Of a DNA stretch of 64,000 nt, positions 1 through 8,648 are shown in pieces. How positions within the stretch are numbered: the first letter of the stretch is position 1; every line of letters begins with the position of its first letter. The notes under the pieces are model-generated. The model saw only the letters and a list, made by a program, of their open reading frames with translations, was not told the origin of the DNA and did no database searches. The DNA is from Methylobacillus gramineus. Lineage in GTDB: Bacteria > Pseudomonadota > Gammaproteobacteria > Burkholderiales > Methylophilaceae. The DNA lies in the NCBI RefSeq assembly GCF_020532675.1, contig NZ_JAJAVE010000001.1:434001-498000 (forward strand), read 5' to 3'. The position numbers and the translations under genes were made by a program.

Positions 1-266
1 AGCACTGGGATGGTTCCGGGTATCCAGATGGCTTGAGTGGTGAGAATATTCCCCTGTCCGCACGCTTGATGGCGATTGCGGATGTCTATGATGCCTTGAT
101 CAGCGAACGTGTGTACAAGGGGCCTATCCCCCATGAGGTTGCCATCCAGATGATGGTGGAAGAGCGCGGAACCCATTTCGATCCTGAAATGATTGATGCT
201 TTGGTGGCGATTCAGGATCAGCTCAGACAGGTGGCAGAAGAGTTTGCAGATAGGATTACTGGATGA
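1..266 (+). CDS. HD-GYP domain phosphodiesterase, C-terminal fragment
   Basis: The frame is open from the window edge and ends at TGA 264-266, so only the last 88 or so residues are present. It begins HWDGSGYPDGLSGENIPLSA, followed by ARLMAIADVYDAL and a Y-K step, the conserved second half of an HD-GYP domain (GSGYP contains the GYP signature). HD-GYP proteins hydrolyse cyclic di-GMP to pGpG or GMP. The N-terminal part, often a receiver or sensor domain, lies outside the window, so the input signal is unknown. A hairpin terminator follows directly. Confidence 0.85.
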   Translation, partial: HWDGSGYPDGLSGENIPLSARLMAIADVYDALISERVYKGPIPHEVAIQMMVEERGTHFDPEMIDALVAIQDQLRQVAEEFADRITG

Positions 267-280
267 GAAGGGGTAGACAT

Positions 281-313
281 AAAAAAAGGATTGCGTAGCA
301 ATCCTTTTTTTAT
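281..313. terminator. Bidirectional intrinsic terminator
   Basis: Stem GGATTGC/GCAATCC with loop GTA, preceded by seven A and followed by seven T. It lies between the plus-strand HD-GYP gene and the minus-strand ABC-F gene and can serve both. Confidence 0.85.
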
Positions 314-334
314 CATGCGCGTACTACATCTTCA

Positions 335-1930
335 TTACTCAACACCCTGACTTGCAAGATAGTCTTCATAATTTCCACTGAAGTCTGTAATGCCATCGGC
401 CTTGATTTCAATAATGCGCGTGGCTAGTGAGCTGACGAATTCACGGTCATGACTGACAAAGAATAGCGTGCCCTTGTACTTGTCCAATGCAGTATTGAGC
501 GCCTCAATGGATTCCATGTCCATGTGGTTGGTGGGTTCATCCATCAGCAGCACATTGGTGCGTGCCAGCATCAACTGGCCATACAGCATGCGGCCTTTTT
601 CACCACCGGACAGGACTTTGACAAACTTCTTGGTATCTTCACCGGAGAACAACAAACGCCCCAGCATGCTGCGCACTGACTGATCATCGTCGCCTTGCTG
701 AGTAAATTGTGACATCCAGTCGAACAGATTGAGGTCTTCTTCAAATGCGTATTCGTGATCCTGTGCAAAATAGCCCAGCTTGGCTTTGTCAGTCCATTTG
801 ATCTCACCATGCTGCGGTGTTAAATCCCCTGCCAGGCAACGCAGGAATGTGGTTTTACCAATACCGTTCTCACCAATAATGGCCACTTTTTCACCGGCTT
901 CAAAGATGAGTTCCACATCGTTGAACAATGGGCGATCAAAGCCATGGCTGACTTTTTTCAGCTCCACGGCATTACGGTGCAGTTTTTCACGCTCATCATA
1001 TTCAAAGCGGATGAATGGATATTGACGGCTGGAAGGCTTGAATTCCTCAATCTTGATCTTGTCGATCTGCTTGGCACGGCTGGTGGCCTGCTTGGCTTTG
1101 GAGGCGTTGGCAGAGAAGCGGCGCACGAATTCTTGCAAGTCGGCAATCTGTTGCTTGGCCTTGGCATTGTCCTTGGCCTGTTGTGCACGTGCCTGGGTCG
1201 AGGCTTCCATGTAGTCATCATAGTTGCCTGGATAGACCGTCAGCTTGCTGTAGTCCATATCCGCGGTATGGGTACATACCTGGTTCAGGAAGTGACGATC
1301 ATGCGAGATGATGATCATGGTGCAATCACGGTTGTTCAGCACGTCTTCCAGCCAGCGTATCGTGTTGATGTCCAGGTTGTTTGTGGGCTCATCCAGCAGC
1401 AGGATGTCCGGGTTGGCAAACAGGGCCTGTACCAGCAATACGCGTAGTTTCCAGCCTGGAGCAACAGCGCTCATGGGGCCAGTATGCTGTTCAATGGGGA
1501 TGCCCACACCTAGCAGTAATTCCCCTGCGCGAGCTTCTGCGGTATAGCCGTCATATTCTGCATAAACGCCCTCCAGCTCGGCGGCACGCATATAGTCGTC
1601 TTCGGTGGCTTCCGGGTTCATGTAGATTTCGTTCTTTTCTACATTGGCTTTCCACATCTGCTCATGGCCCATCATCACCACGTCAATCACACGCTGATCT
1701 TCATAGGCAAACTGGTCCTGGCGCAAAAAGGCCATACGCTCATTGCTATCCAGCGCGATATTGCCCGATGTTGGCTCCAGCACACCGGCCAGAATTTTCA
1801 TATAGGTTGATTTACCACAGCCGTTGGCCCCAATCAGGCCGTAACGGTTGCCATCGCCGAACTTGACGGAGACGTTTTCGAATAATGGCTTCGCGCCAAA
1901 CTGCATGGTGATGTTATTACTGATTAACAC
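335..1930 (-). CDS. ybiT: ABC-F family ATPase, YbiT type
   Basis: A 531-residue soluble protein with two ABC ATPase domains joined by a charged linker and no membrane segment, as in ABC-F translation factors that bind the ribosomal E site. Walker A motifs: GANGCGKST (about residue 35) and GENGIGKTT (about 350). Both Walker B sequences read [11 protein letters not shown] or [11 protein letters not shown]. The second signature is LSGGEKGR. The first is the degenerate [10 protein letters not shown], which is characteristic of YbiT rather than a sign of damage. The start ATG fits the family N-terminus. Its exact cellular role is not settled in any species. Confidence 0.92.
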   Translation of the reverse strand: MLISNNITMQFGAKPLFENVSVKFGDGNRYGLIGANGCGKSTYMKILAGVLEPTSGNIALDSNERMAFLRQDQFAYEDQRVIDVVMMGHEQMWKANVEKNEIYMNPEATEDDYMRAAELEGVYAEYDGYTAEARAGELLLGVGIPIEQHTGPMSAVAPGWKLRVLLVQALFANPDILLLDEPTNNLDINTIRWLEDVLNNRDCTMIIISHDRHFLNQVCTHTADMDYSKLTVYPGNYDDYMEASTQARAQQAKDNAKAKQQIADLQEFVRRFSANASKAKQATSRAKQIDKIKIEEFKPSSRQYPFIRFEYDEREKLHRNAVELKKVSHGFDRPLFNDVELIFEAGEKVAIIGENGIGKTTFLRCLAGDLTPQHGEIKWTDKAKLGYFAQDHEYAFEEDLNLFDWMSQFTQQGDDDQSVRSMLGRLLFSGEDTKKFVKVLSGGEKGRMLYGQLMLARTNVLLMDEPTNHMDMESIEALNTALDKYKGTLFFVSHDREFVSSLATRIIEIKADGITDFSGNYEDYLASQGVE

Positions 1931-1978
1931 GGTGTTTTCCTAAAAAGCCTAAAATGTTCTGGGTGTAATGATCTGTGT

Positions 1979-2584
1979 TTATTTGAATTTGTTGCGAATA
2001 ACGACTTCGTCCAGTGCCAGTTGCCCACCGCGAGGGTTGGCTTCCTTGATTCCTTTACCGATCACCACATACATGACAGGCGTATGGTCGCTTGGCAGGT
2101 TCAATAATTTGGCTACGGCATCAAAATCAAAACCATCCATGGGGCAAGAGTCATAGCCCATAGCCTTGGCTGCCAGCATCAGCGTCGTGGCTGCCATGCC
2201 ACAAGAACGCATGGCTTCATCACGTTGCACCTGGGGTTTATCGCGGTAATAGTTGCCGATGGCATTGACCAGGTAATCCTGCACCGGCTGCTCTGCATGG
2301 CGCCAGTATCGGCGTGGTTCCTTATCCCAGGCATTCAAGTCCGCAGTTAATACCACCAGTAAGGAAGCTTCAGTGACCTGGGCTTGTCCCCAGCTCACCG
2401 CGCGCACTTGCTGGCGCAACTCAGGATCCTGGACCAGGACAAAACGCCAGTTCTGGATATTGAACGCAGTCGGGGAGAGCACTGCCAGCGACATTAGTTG
2501 TTCAATCTCTGCCTCAGACATCGTATGGCTGGCATCATATGCCTTAACCGAGCGGCGAGTCTCGATTGCATTGATTACATTCAT
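1979..2584 (-). CDS. Nitroreductase family FMN oxidoreductase
   Basis: About 201 residues. The N-terminus NAIETRRSVKAYD has the FMN-phosphate-binding RRS motif of the nitroreductase fold, and SPTAFNIQNWRFVLVQ is the second typical segment. Members are FMN-dependent, usually homodimeric, and reduce nitro compounds or quinones with NAD(P)H. The substrate cannot be told from sequence. I chose ATG 2584 because RRS then sits at the usual distance from the start. A TTG at 2602 would overlap the stop of the upstream Gre-like gene by a few bases. The two genes are probably cotranscribed. Confidence 0.85.
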   Translation of the reverse strand: MNVINAIETRRSVKAYDASHTMSEAEIEQLMSLAVLSPTAFNIQNWRFVLVQDPELRQQVRAVSWGQAQVTEASLLVVLTADLNAWDKEPRRYWRHAEQPVQDYLVNAIGNYYRDKPQVQRDEAMRSCGMAATTLMLAAKAMGYDSCPMDGFDFDAVAKLLNLPSDHTPVMYVVIGKGIKEANPRGGQLALDEVVIRNKFK

Positions 2585-2598
2585 CTTGTTGAATTCTT

Positions 2599-3096
2599 TC
2601 AATAACGGATATCAATAATTTCTAGTTCAAGATCACCAAGCGGGCGTTGCCATGTCACGCTGTCCCCAATTTTCTGGTTAAGCAGGGCTCGGGCCAGGGG
2701 AGACACCCAACTCACACTGTTGGTGGCGATATCGGCTTCATCTTCGCCTACGATCATAAAAGTGTGCGTATCCCCGACTTCATCTTCCACTTTTACCGTG
2801 GCCCCAAATAACACCGTATCTGAGTGTTGCTGATGTGGGTCAACCAGTACAGCGGATTCCAGTCGTGCATGCAGATAACGAAGATCACGGTCTATCATCG
2901 CCAGCCTTTGCTGGGCCACAGGATCATCCTTGCGGGAGACCAAGGGAGAGCGTTCTGCTTCAAGTTTGCCAGCCGCATCTGCCAACTGCTTTAGCCCAAC
3001 AGGCGTTACATAATTGGCTTGTCCGCTAATGGGGCGTTCAGGCAGATCCGTGCCTGCGTGCTCCAGATCATCCTCTTTTACAAATCCACGGCTCAT
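2599..3096 (-). CDS. GreA/GreB-family transcription factor with short coiled coil
   Basis: A 165-residue protein whose C-terminal part (ATVKVEDEVGDTHTFMIVGEDEAD, then SPLARALLNQKIGDSV) matches the FKBP-like domain of GreA/GreB, which binds RNA polymerase near the secondary channel. The N-terminal part starts SRGFVKEDD and has YVTPVGLKQL, but the coiled coil is shortened and lacks the GD-SENADY tip that carries the catalytic acidic pair of GreA/GreB. A DD pair is present in SRKDDP at roughly the tip. It is therefore a Gre-like paralogue whose transcript-cleavage activity is uncertain. Confidence 0.8.
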   Translation of the reverse strand: MSRGFVKEDDLEHAGTDLPERPISGQANYVTPVGLKQLADAAGKLEAERSPLVSRKDDPVAQQRLAMIDRDLRYLHARLESAVLVDPHQQHSDTVLFGATVKVEDEVGDTHTFMIVGEDEADIATNSVSWVSPLARALLNQKIGDSVTWQRPLGDLELEIIDIRY

Positions 3097-3296
3097 GGCT
3101 CATGATCCATAAAACCTTGAATTATAACCCAACTCGCAGTGGCTGGGGTTTGGAAGCTTGTTGGGATATGAGGGCGTATGACTTATTTTGATTAAGCAGA
3201 GAGCTCTGATTGGGCAATTTCGTTGAATTGAGGCATGAGAGGAGCATTCATGCCACACACCTCATTAATCTAAGTTGATTTAGACAATCTTGAATC

Positions 3297-3325
3297 CACA
3301 ATGCCCTGCTCAGCAGGGCATTGTG
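3297..3325. terminator. Strong inverted repeat downstream of the TonB receptor gene
   Basis: Perfect 14-bp arms (CACAATGCCCTGCT and its complement) around a single central base. It lies 65 bp past the receptor stop codon. There is no T-run on either strand, so it may be a weak terminator or an mRNA-protecting hairpin. Confidence 0.5.
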
Positions 3326-3390
3326 AGTTAAGGCTGAATTGATAAGCATGCGATTGGTGTTCCGCTGCATGCCAGCCGCGATGCTTACAC

Positions 3391-5817
3391 TTAAAAATCC
3401 GCAGTGACAGAGAGCAAGACAGTGCGTGGCGCACCTACCGTCAAACCTTCTCGCGCTGCAGATAGCCAATAATTCTTATCGAACAGGTTCTCGATTGTAC
3501 CCCTGACGGTGATGGGTGTTTTTCCGGCAACAAATGCATATCGTGCTCCGAGGTCATAACGCGTCCAGGTTGGGATCTTTTGTGTATTTGCAGCATTTAC
3601 ATATTGTGGGCTGGTGTGCAACATACGGGCGGTCAATGTCAATCCTGGAATGGAAGGGATATCCCATTCACCGGCAATATTGAATTGCAGCTTGGGCACC
3701 GCGGGGGCTGTATTACCATCGTTAGTGCCGCTTTCTGTTTGGGTGAGCTTGCCCTGGGTCCAGGATAGGCCACCTAGCAAACGCAGATGATCAATAGCTT
3801 CGCCTTGGGTAATCAGCTCAATGCCACGATTGCGCTGTTCTCCGTCCATATCAAACCGTTGCGTGACAGGGTTGGTAAATCCGGCTGGACGTTCAATCTG
3901 AAATACGCTCAGAGTGGTAGCAAATCTTCCGAAATCATATTTAACGCCAGCCTCGTGCTGTTTGGATACTGCAGGGGCAAACATTTGGCCAGCATTAGTC
4001 GTGCCATTAGGGGCTGTCGACCCCTGGTTCAGTGCCTCAATGTAATTGCCGTAGAAAGACAGTTGGTCTGTGGGTCTGATCACGAGCGCAATAGCAGGTG
4101 TTAAGTCAGATTTGTCGTAATGATCAGTCCTGATACCGGTAGTGCCATTGAAGTTTGAAGCTTCGACTTGCTGAAGCCGGGCACCAAGAGTGAGTTGCAC
4201 CTTGCGGTCTGCCAGGGAAATGGTGTCTGCAATGGCCAGGCTACGAAGCCGAGATTCACTTGTCTTCGGCAGATTGCCATTCAGCGCCAGGATCGGTTCG
4301 CTAAAACTTATTGGAGAGTAGATATTGGAAAATGAAAAGGCGACGTTGGGAGAGCGTAACAATCTGTTTTCTTGAGAAAAGCTGTTGATGCTGAAAACCA
4401 ATTCATGTTCAACTGGCCCGGTGGTGAACTTGCCTTTAACTCCTGCTTCCGCCGAAAGATTCTTGATGGCTTCATCAAGGCGATAAGGCCTGAAAGCTAG
4501 CAGACCATGTGTATCCCGTAACTGCATCTGCGTTTGCAGGCTTTTGAAGTCATATTCTTTGCCACCAAGTGCACCATAAATAGTCCACGCAGGGGTTATA
4601 TCGAACTCAGCACGTACAGCACCTGATACTTCATTGGTTTTCCAATAGGTCCATTGTTGGATGAAGTTTTTATCGGCATCTGGTGCAGAAGAAATCTTGC
4701 CTGTTGAAGGAGCAAATAGCAGGCCACCGCGGCCTTGGGTATTACGGTGTTGATAGTTAAAATCACCTTCGATACGCACACGCTCACCCTGGAAGTCCAC
4801 TCCGATGGCAATTGCATCCAGGCTTTCATTTGCGTTATCAACGGGGGTATCGCCGGAGCTGGTCATCGCGTTGACACGAACACCTAGCTGTTGCTCTCCG
4901 CCAAAGCGGCGGGCAACGTCAATATGGCTCCCCAACTGGTTATCATCAATATAGGATAGTGTCAGGCGATTGAGGGGCGTAGTACCCGCGCGTTTAGGCA
5001 CCAAGTTAATCGAACCACCAACCGAGCCGGCAGGCGCCATGCCATTCAGTAGAGCATTGGGGCCTCGCAGTACTTCCACACGTTCAATACCAATCAGTGA
5101 GCTGGTGTTGCGCGGAGTAACGCCATAGAGACCGTTGTAGAGCACATCATAGTTAAAAAGCGTGAAGCCTCGAATGTTGAATTCATCGCGCCCCGAACTA
5201 CGTGAGTAAGTATTACGAACCGATGGATCGTTCACAAGCACATCGCCTATGCTTTGTGCCTGCTGATCTTCGATCAGCTTGGCGGTGTATTGAGTGACGC
5301 TGAAAGGCGTATCCAGGATATCCTTGTTGCCCAGTAAGCCTAGCCGCCCACCGCGCGCTGTCTGCCCGCCTGCGTAATCAGGTGGTAGCTTGGTTGCAGA
5401 TTCTGCATGCGTGGTGACTGCAACCTCAGGTAGCTGGGTGGTAGCACTTGTCTGGGGTGAGGGGGAAAGACTTGGGCTTTTGATCAGGGAATACTGGTTA
5501 TTCGGGTTCTTTTTTGCCGCAAGTCCGGTGCCTGTCAGCAGGGTGTCGAATGCCTGTTCTACAGTGTAACGGCCATTGAGGCTTTTGGATTGTTTACCCG
5601 CAGTTTGTTCTGGTGTGAAGGTAAGGATTACGCCTGATTCACTGGCAAGGGTTTGTAGCGACGTTGTTAGCTCACCAGCCGGGATGGCATATTGTTTGGT
5701 GGCTACCTGTGCGGCACCTGAAGACTCTTCCGCAATGGCAGCTTGATGTAAACCTGTCTGCAATGCGATGAGCAATGCAAGCTGCAGTGTGCTCTGTTTG
5801 TAATGAACTCGTTTCAT
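3391..5817 (-). CDS. TonB-dependent siderophore receptor with N-terminal signalling domain
   Basis: An 808-residue outer-membrane receptor. A signal peptide ends near AIAEE. It is followed by a secretin/TonB N-terminal (STN) signalling domain (about residues 40-115: YAIPAGELTTSLQTLASESG), a plug domain (DTPFSVTQYTAKLIEDQ, VEVLRGPNALLNG) and a beta-barrel ending in ADF, with the terminal Phe typical of barrel proteins. STN-bearing transducers contact a FecR-type protein to activate an ECF sigma factor. Both partners lie just upstream (FecR-like 5925-6884, FecI-like 6891-7394), so this is a FecIRA/FpvA-type system. The ligand is probably a ferric siderophore and is not identifiable here. Confidence 0.92.
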   Translation of the reverse strand: MKRVHYKQSTLQLALLIALQTGLHQAAIAEESSGAAQVATKQYAIPAGELTTSLQTLASESGVILTFTPEQTAGKQSKSLNGRYTVEQAFDTLLTGTGLAAKKNPNNQYSLIKSPSLSPSPQTSATTQLPEVAVTTHAESATKLPPDYAGGQTARGGRLGLLGNKDILDTPFSVTQYTAKLIEDQQAQSIGDVLVNDPSVRNTYSRSSGRDEFNIRGFTLFNYDVLYNGLYGVTPRNTSSLIGIERVEVLRGPNALLNGMAPAGSVGGSINLVPKRAGTTPLNRLTLSYIDDNQLGSHIDVARRFGGEQQLGVRVNAMTSSGDTPVDNANESLDAIAIGVDFQGERVRIEGDFNYQHRNTQGRGGLLFAPSTGKISSAPDADKNFIQQWTYWKTNEVSGAVRAEFDITPAWTIYGALGGKEYDFKSLQTQMQLRDTHGLLAFRPYRLDEAIKNLSAEAGVKGKFTTGPVEHELVFSINSFSQENRLLRSPNVAFSFSNIYSPISFSEPILALNGNLPKTSESRLRSLAIADTISLADRKVQLTLGARLQQVEASNFNGTTGIRTDHYDKSDLTPAIALVIRPTDQLSFYGNYIEALNQGSTAPNGTTNAGQMFAPAVSKQHEAGVKYDFGRFATTLSVFQIERPAGFTNPVTQRFDMDGEQRNRGIELITQGEAIDHLRLLGGLSWTQGKLTQTESGTNDGNTAPAVPKLQFNIAGEWDIPSIPGLTLTARMLHTSPQYVNAANTQKIPTWTRYDLGARYAFVAGKTPITVRGTIENLFDKNYWLSAAREGLTVGAPRTVLLSVTADF

Positions 5818-5822
5818 GTTAT

Positions 5823-5856
5823 TCCCTGATTGTTGATTAATGCACTACATCAGGGA
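5823..5856 (-). promoter_or_regulatory. Inverted repeat covering the ribosome binding site of the TonB receptor
   Basis: TCCCTGAT and ATCAGGGA pair across 18 nt. In the mRNA the second arm contains the AGGGA Shine-Dalgarno sequence five bases before the receptor ATG at 5817, so folding would hide it. This is an inference from base pairing only. Confidence 0.4.
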
Positions 5857-5863
5857 GGTCACT

Positions 5864-5878
5864 TGAGAATGAGAATCG
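5864..5878. promoter_or_regulatory. Fur-like hexamer pair upstream of the TonB receptor
   Basis: TGAGAATGAGAATCG contains two GAGAAT units in the arrangement of Fur-box hexamers (consensus GATAAT). It lies about 50 bp upstream of the receptor start, between fecR-like and receptor genes. This suggests direct iron repression of the receptor in addition to control through the sigma factor. Confidence 0.5.
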
Positions 5879-5924
5879 GGCAGAGTTTTTCAAGAATTTT
5901 TTTAGGATGTCTTCAATGACTAAT

Positions 5925-6884
5925 TTAACTAGGGTCGCTGGCTGTGATACGCACCCAGTAACGGGTGCGATAGACGATATTGACGGGGAGTGAGTTGGTG
6001 ATGGCTTCGAGGGCTTGTGAGGTGTCATTGAGGGCGAATACTCCTGAAATTTTCAGGTCTGCTACCTGCTCATCACACAGGATGAAACCGGGACGATAGC
6101 GTTCAAGTTCTTGTGCCAAATCGCCCAGGCGCATATTGGTGGCGAACAACTGGCCTTTGCTCCACGCTGCTGTCTGGGCGGGTGCTTTAGTCACGGCGTG
6201 GACTTGATTGGCTGAAAACCAAGTGTGTTGATCTGCCTGGATGATGGTGCCCGCTCCTTGTTTGGGCGCGATGTTGACTGCCCCCTCAAGTACAGTCACC
6301 TGCGTATTATGGTTGTTGAGCCTGACGGTGAACTGCGTTCCCAGCGGCTGGATATTGCCGTGGATGGTAGCGAGCTTAAATGGGCGTATATCTCCATGCA
6401 GGTGGCCTGTTGTTACCATGACTTCACCGCTACGCAAAGTGACCGTGCGCTGGGTGCTGGTCAAGTGAACATCAATTGCACTGCGCGTATTCAGCACGAT
6501 CCGGGTGCCATCTTCCAGCTGGAGTTCTTTCAGCTCTCCTGTGCCAGTGCTGTAATCGGCCATATGAAGCTGCCATGATTCAGTTTTGCTGGAGAGCATG
6601 CCACCGCTGGTTAACAAGCCTAACCAGGCCAAGGATTTGAGGGTGGAGCGCCTTGAGGTGGAGTGTAATTTGGATAAAGTCTGGTAAGCGGCGTTGCCAT
6701 TCAGACGATGCAGGTTGGTGCTCATGTGTTCAATATGCTGCCAGGCACGTTCATGTTCCGGATCTGCATGCCGCCATTGGCGTAATCGTTCTGCATCTTG
6801 CGAGCTGAGCCCTTGATCCATGCTGAGGGTGAGCCATTCTGCTGCTGCCTTGGAAACTTCTGGTGAAAAGCTGGGCGGAGGCAT
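5925..6884 (-). CDS. fecR: FecR-family anti-sigma regulator
   Basis: 319 residues. The N-terminal cytoplasmic part contains the FecR_N motif region AAAEWLTLSMDQGLSSQDAE followed by RLRQWRHADPEHERAW. There is a transmembrane stretch near residues 83-97 (SLAWLGLLTSGGMLS) and then a periplasmic FecR domain (GELKELQLEDGTRIVLNTRSAI, PLGTQFTVR). It relays the signal from the receptor STN domain to the cytoplasmic sigma factor encoded just upstream. The start lies seven bases after the sigma-factor stop, so the two are coupled in one operon. Confidence 0.9.
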   Translation of the reverse strand: MPPPSFSPEVSKAAAEWLTLSMDQGLSSQDAERLRQWRHADPEHERAWQHIEHMSTNLHRLNGNAAYQTLSKLHSTSRRSTLKSLAWLGLLTSGGMLSSKTESWQLHMADYSTGTGELKELQLEDGTRIVLNTRSAIDVHLTSTQRTVTLRSGEVMVTTGHLHGDIRPFKLATIHGNIQPLGTQFTVRLNNHNTQVTVLEGAVNIAPKQGAGTIIQADQHTWFSANQVHAVTKAPAQTAAWSKGQLFATNMRLGDLAQELERYRPGFILCDEQVADLKISGVFALNDTSQALEAITNSLPVNIVYRTRYWVRITASDPS

Positions 6885-6890
6885 GGCGGA

Positions 6891-7394
6891 TTACAGCATA
6901 GAGAAAAAGCAATGCTGGTTAGCACGGCTGAGGTATTGCTTGACCGAGCTGGTGGACACCTGCAGCACCTCGGCAATTTCTGCATAGGATAATCCTTCAA
7001 GATGTGCGAGCAAGAAAGCCTGCTTGGCTCGATGAGGCAGGCTGTTCAATGCTTGATCTATCTGCTGCAACAATTCCAGTGCCAGCGCACGTTCTTCAGG
7101 GGAGTGGGCTTGTGCTTCAGGCAGAGAGGCCAGTGCATCCAGATAAGCTTCTTCAATGATTTGTCGCCTGTGGTAGTTTGCCACCAGACGTCGGGCAATT
7201 GTGGCAAGAAATGGTCGCGGTTCCCGTATATCCTGCATGTTATCGGCATTGAGGATGCTCAAGAAAGTATCTTGTGCCAAATCTGCCGCTTGTTCTGTTT
7301 CCTTGACCTTGCGTCGTAACCAGCTAAGCAACCAGGAATGATGGCTGCTGTAAAGATGGTGGAATACATCTCGAGAGAATTGAGGGGCTGGCAT
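6891..7394 (-). CDS. fecI: FecI-type ECF sigma factor
   Basis: 167 residues with the two ECF sigma regions: region 2 (HHSWLLSWLRRKV, AADLAQDTFLSIL) and region 4 (LPHRAKQAFLLAHLEGLSYAEIAEVLQVSTSSVKQYLSRA). Sequence and gene order (sigma, FecR, TonB transducer) identify the iron-starvation FecI subgroup. It should direct RNA polymerase to the receptor promoter when the ligand is bound outside. A Fur-like site lies just upstream of the start, so expression is probably iron-repressed. Confidence 0.92.
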   Translation of the reverse strand: MPAPQFSRDVFHHLYSSHHSWLLSWLRRKVKETEQAADLAQDTFLSILNADNMQDIREPRPFLATIARRLVANYHRRQIIEEAYLDALASLPEAQAHSPEERALALELLQQIDQALNSLPHRAKQAFLLAHLEGLSYAEIAEVLQVSTSSVKQYLSRANQHCFFSML

Positions 7395-7421
7395 GAAAAT
7401 GATAGTGCTAGATGTTTATTT

Positions 7422-7440
7422 GCAAATAATTATCATTTTA
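7422..7440. promoter_or_regulatory. Fur box upstream of fecI
   Basis: GCAAATAATTATCATTTTA matches 13 of 19 positions of the Fur consensus, including the TTATCATT half. It lies 28 bp upstream of the fecI start, with a further AATGATAG close by at 7398-7405. This is the expected site for iron repression. Confidence 0.65.
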
Positions 7441-7511
7441 TATTCTGTTTGGGTAGATGTATAGGAATGACTTCGTGTCACCGTGCTCGGTGGAGCATTG
7501 GAGTTGCACAT

Positions 7512-7539
7512 AATAAAAAAGCGGCCTGAAAAGGCCGCT
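7512..7539 (-). terminator. Intrinsic terminator of trpS
   Basis: Stem AGCGGCC/GGCCGCT followed, on the minus strand, by six T. It sits 33 bp past the trpS stop. Confidence 0.85.
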
Positions 7540-7571
7540 GATGTCATTCAGTTGAACAGTGTTAATGCAGA

Positions 7572-8597
7572 TCAGAAATAGTTAAGCCCTAATGCTGCCT
7601 TGACCTCATCTGTGGTCTTGGCCGCGACTTCTCGTGCCTGTTCAGTGCCTGAGCGTAACAGCTGCAATATGTAACCTTTATCTTCTGCCAGTTCTGCACG
7701 GCGAGTGCGGATTGGCTCCAGCAATTCCTGCAGCACAGCCTCCAGACGCTTTTTCACAATACTGTCCGCGAGGCCGCCGCGGGTATAGTGGGCTTTCAGT
7801 TCTGCAATGGCAGCTTTATCGGTATCAAAAGCATCCAGGTAAGTGAAGGCTATGTTGCCTGCAATGTGGCCGGGGTCTTCAACTTTCAGGTGTAAGGGAT
7901 CGGTATAGACTTTCTTTACAGCCTTGGTAACTTCGTCAGCTGTGGCACCAAGATTGATAACGTTGCCCAGTGATTTGCTCATCTTGGCCTTGCCATCAAT
8001 ACCAGGCAGGCGGCCCAGTTCGGGCACCAATGCTTTTGCCTCAACCAATATCTCGCTTTTTGTTGTGGCATTTTTGTACAGGCGGTTGAAGCGGCGCACT
8101 ATCTCGTTGGTCTGCTCTATCATCGGGATCTGGTCTTCACCCACCGGCACAAGTGAAGCCTTGAATGCGGTAATGTCTGCTGCTTGGCTTACAGGGTAAG
8201 TCAGGAAGCCAGCCGGAATGTCGCGCTCAAAATCGCGCAGGCGGATTTCTTCCTTGACTGTGGGATTGCGCTCTAGTCGGGCAACTGTCACCAGGTTGAG
8301 ATAATAGAATGCCAGCTCGGTAAGTTCAGGAACCTGTGACTGGATAAATATGGTGGAGAGCTTGGGGTCAATACCGACTGCCAGGTAATCCAGGGCAACC
8401 TCAATCACGTTGCGGTGCACCTTGTCGATGTCATCCATGTTGTCGGTCAGGGCCTGGGCATCGGCCAGCATTACATATTGCTTGTATTCATGCTGATAGC
8501 TGACACGATTGCGCAGGCTGCCGACAAAGTGGCCCAAGTGCAGTGGGCCGGTAGGGCGATCGCCAGTGAGGATAATAGGTTTTGGTGGAGTGCTCAT
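7572..8597 (-). CDS. trpS: Tryptophanyl-tRNA synthetase
   Basis: About 341 residues. It is a class I aminoacyl-tRNA synthetase that charges tRNA-Trp. The HIGH-equivalent is [10 protein letters not shown] near the N-terminus (after ILTGDRPTG) and the KMSKS loop is intact ([10 protein letters not shown]). [18 protein letters not shown] is the usual tryptophan/ATP-site segment. I start at ATG 8597, where AAAGAGAAC precedes at good spacing. An in-frame upstream start at 8621 would add eight residues not seen in the family. It lies downstream of guaA on the same strand, with its own terminator. Confidence 0.95.
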   Translation of the reverse strand: MSTPPKPIILTGDRPTGPLHLGHFVGSLRNRVSYQHEYKQYVMLADAQALTDNMDDIDKVHRNVIEVALDYLAVGIDPKLSTIFIQSQVPELTELAFYYLNLVTVARLERNPTVKEEIRLRDFERDIPAGFLTYPVSQAADITAFKASLVPVGEDQIPMIEQTNEIVRRFNRLYKNATTKSEILVEAKALVPELGRLPGIDGKAKMSKSLGNVINLGATADEVTKAVKKVYTDPLHLKVEDPGHIAGNIAFTYLDAFDTDKAAIAELKAHYTRGGLADSIVKKRLEAVLQELLEPIRTRRAELAEDKGYILQLLRSGTEQAREVAAKTTDEVKAALGLNYF

Positions 8598-8648
8598 AAT
8601 CTTGTTCTCTTTATTCAGCAAACATCGCGATGCATTAAGCAGCGGAGT

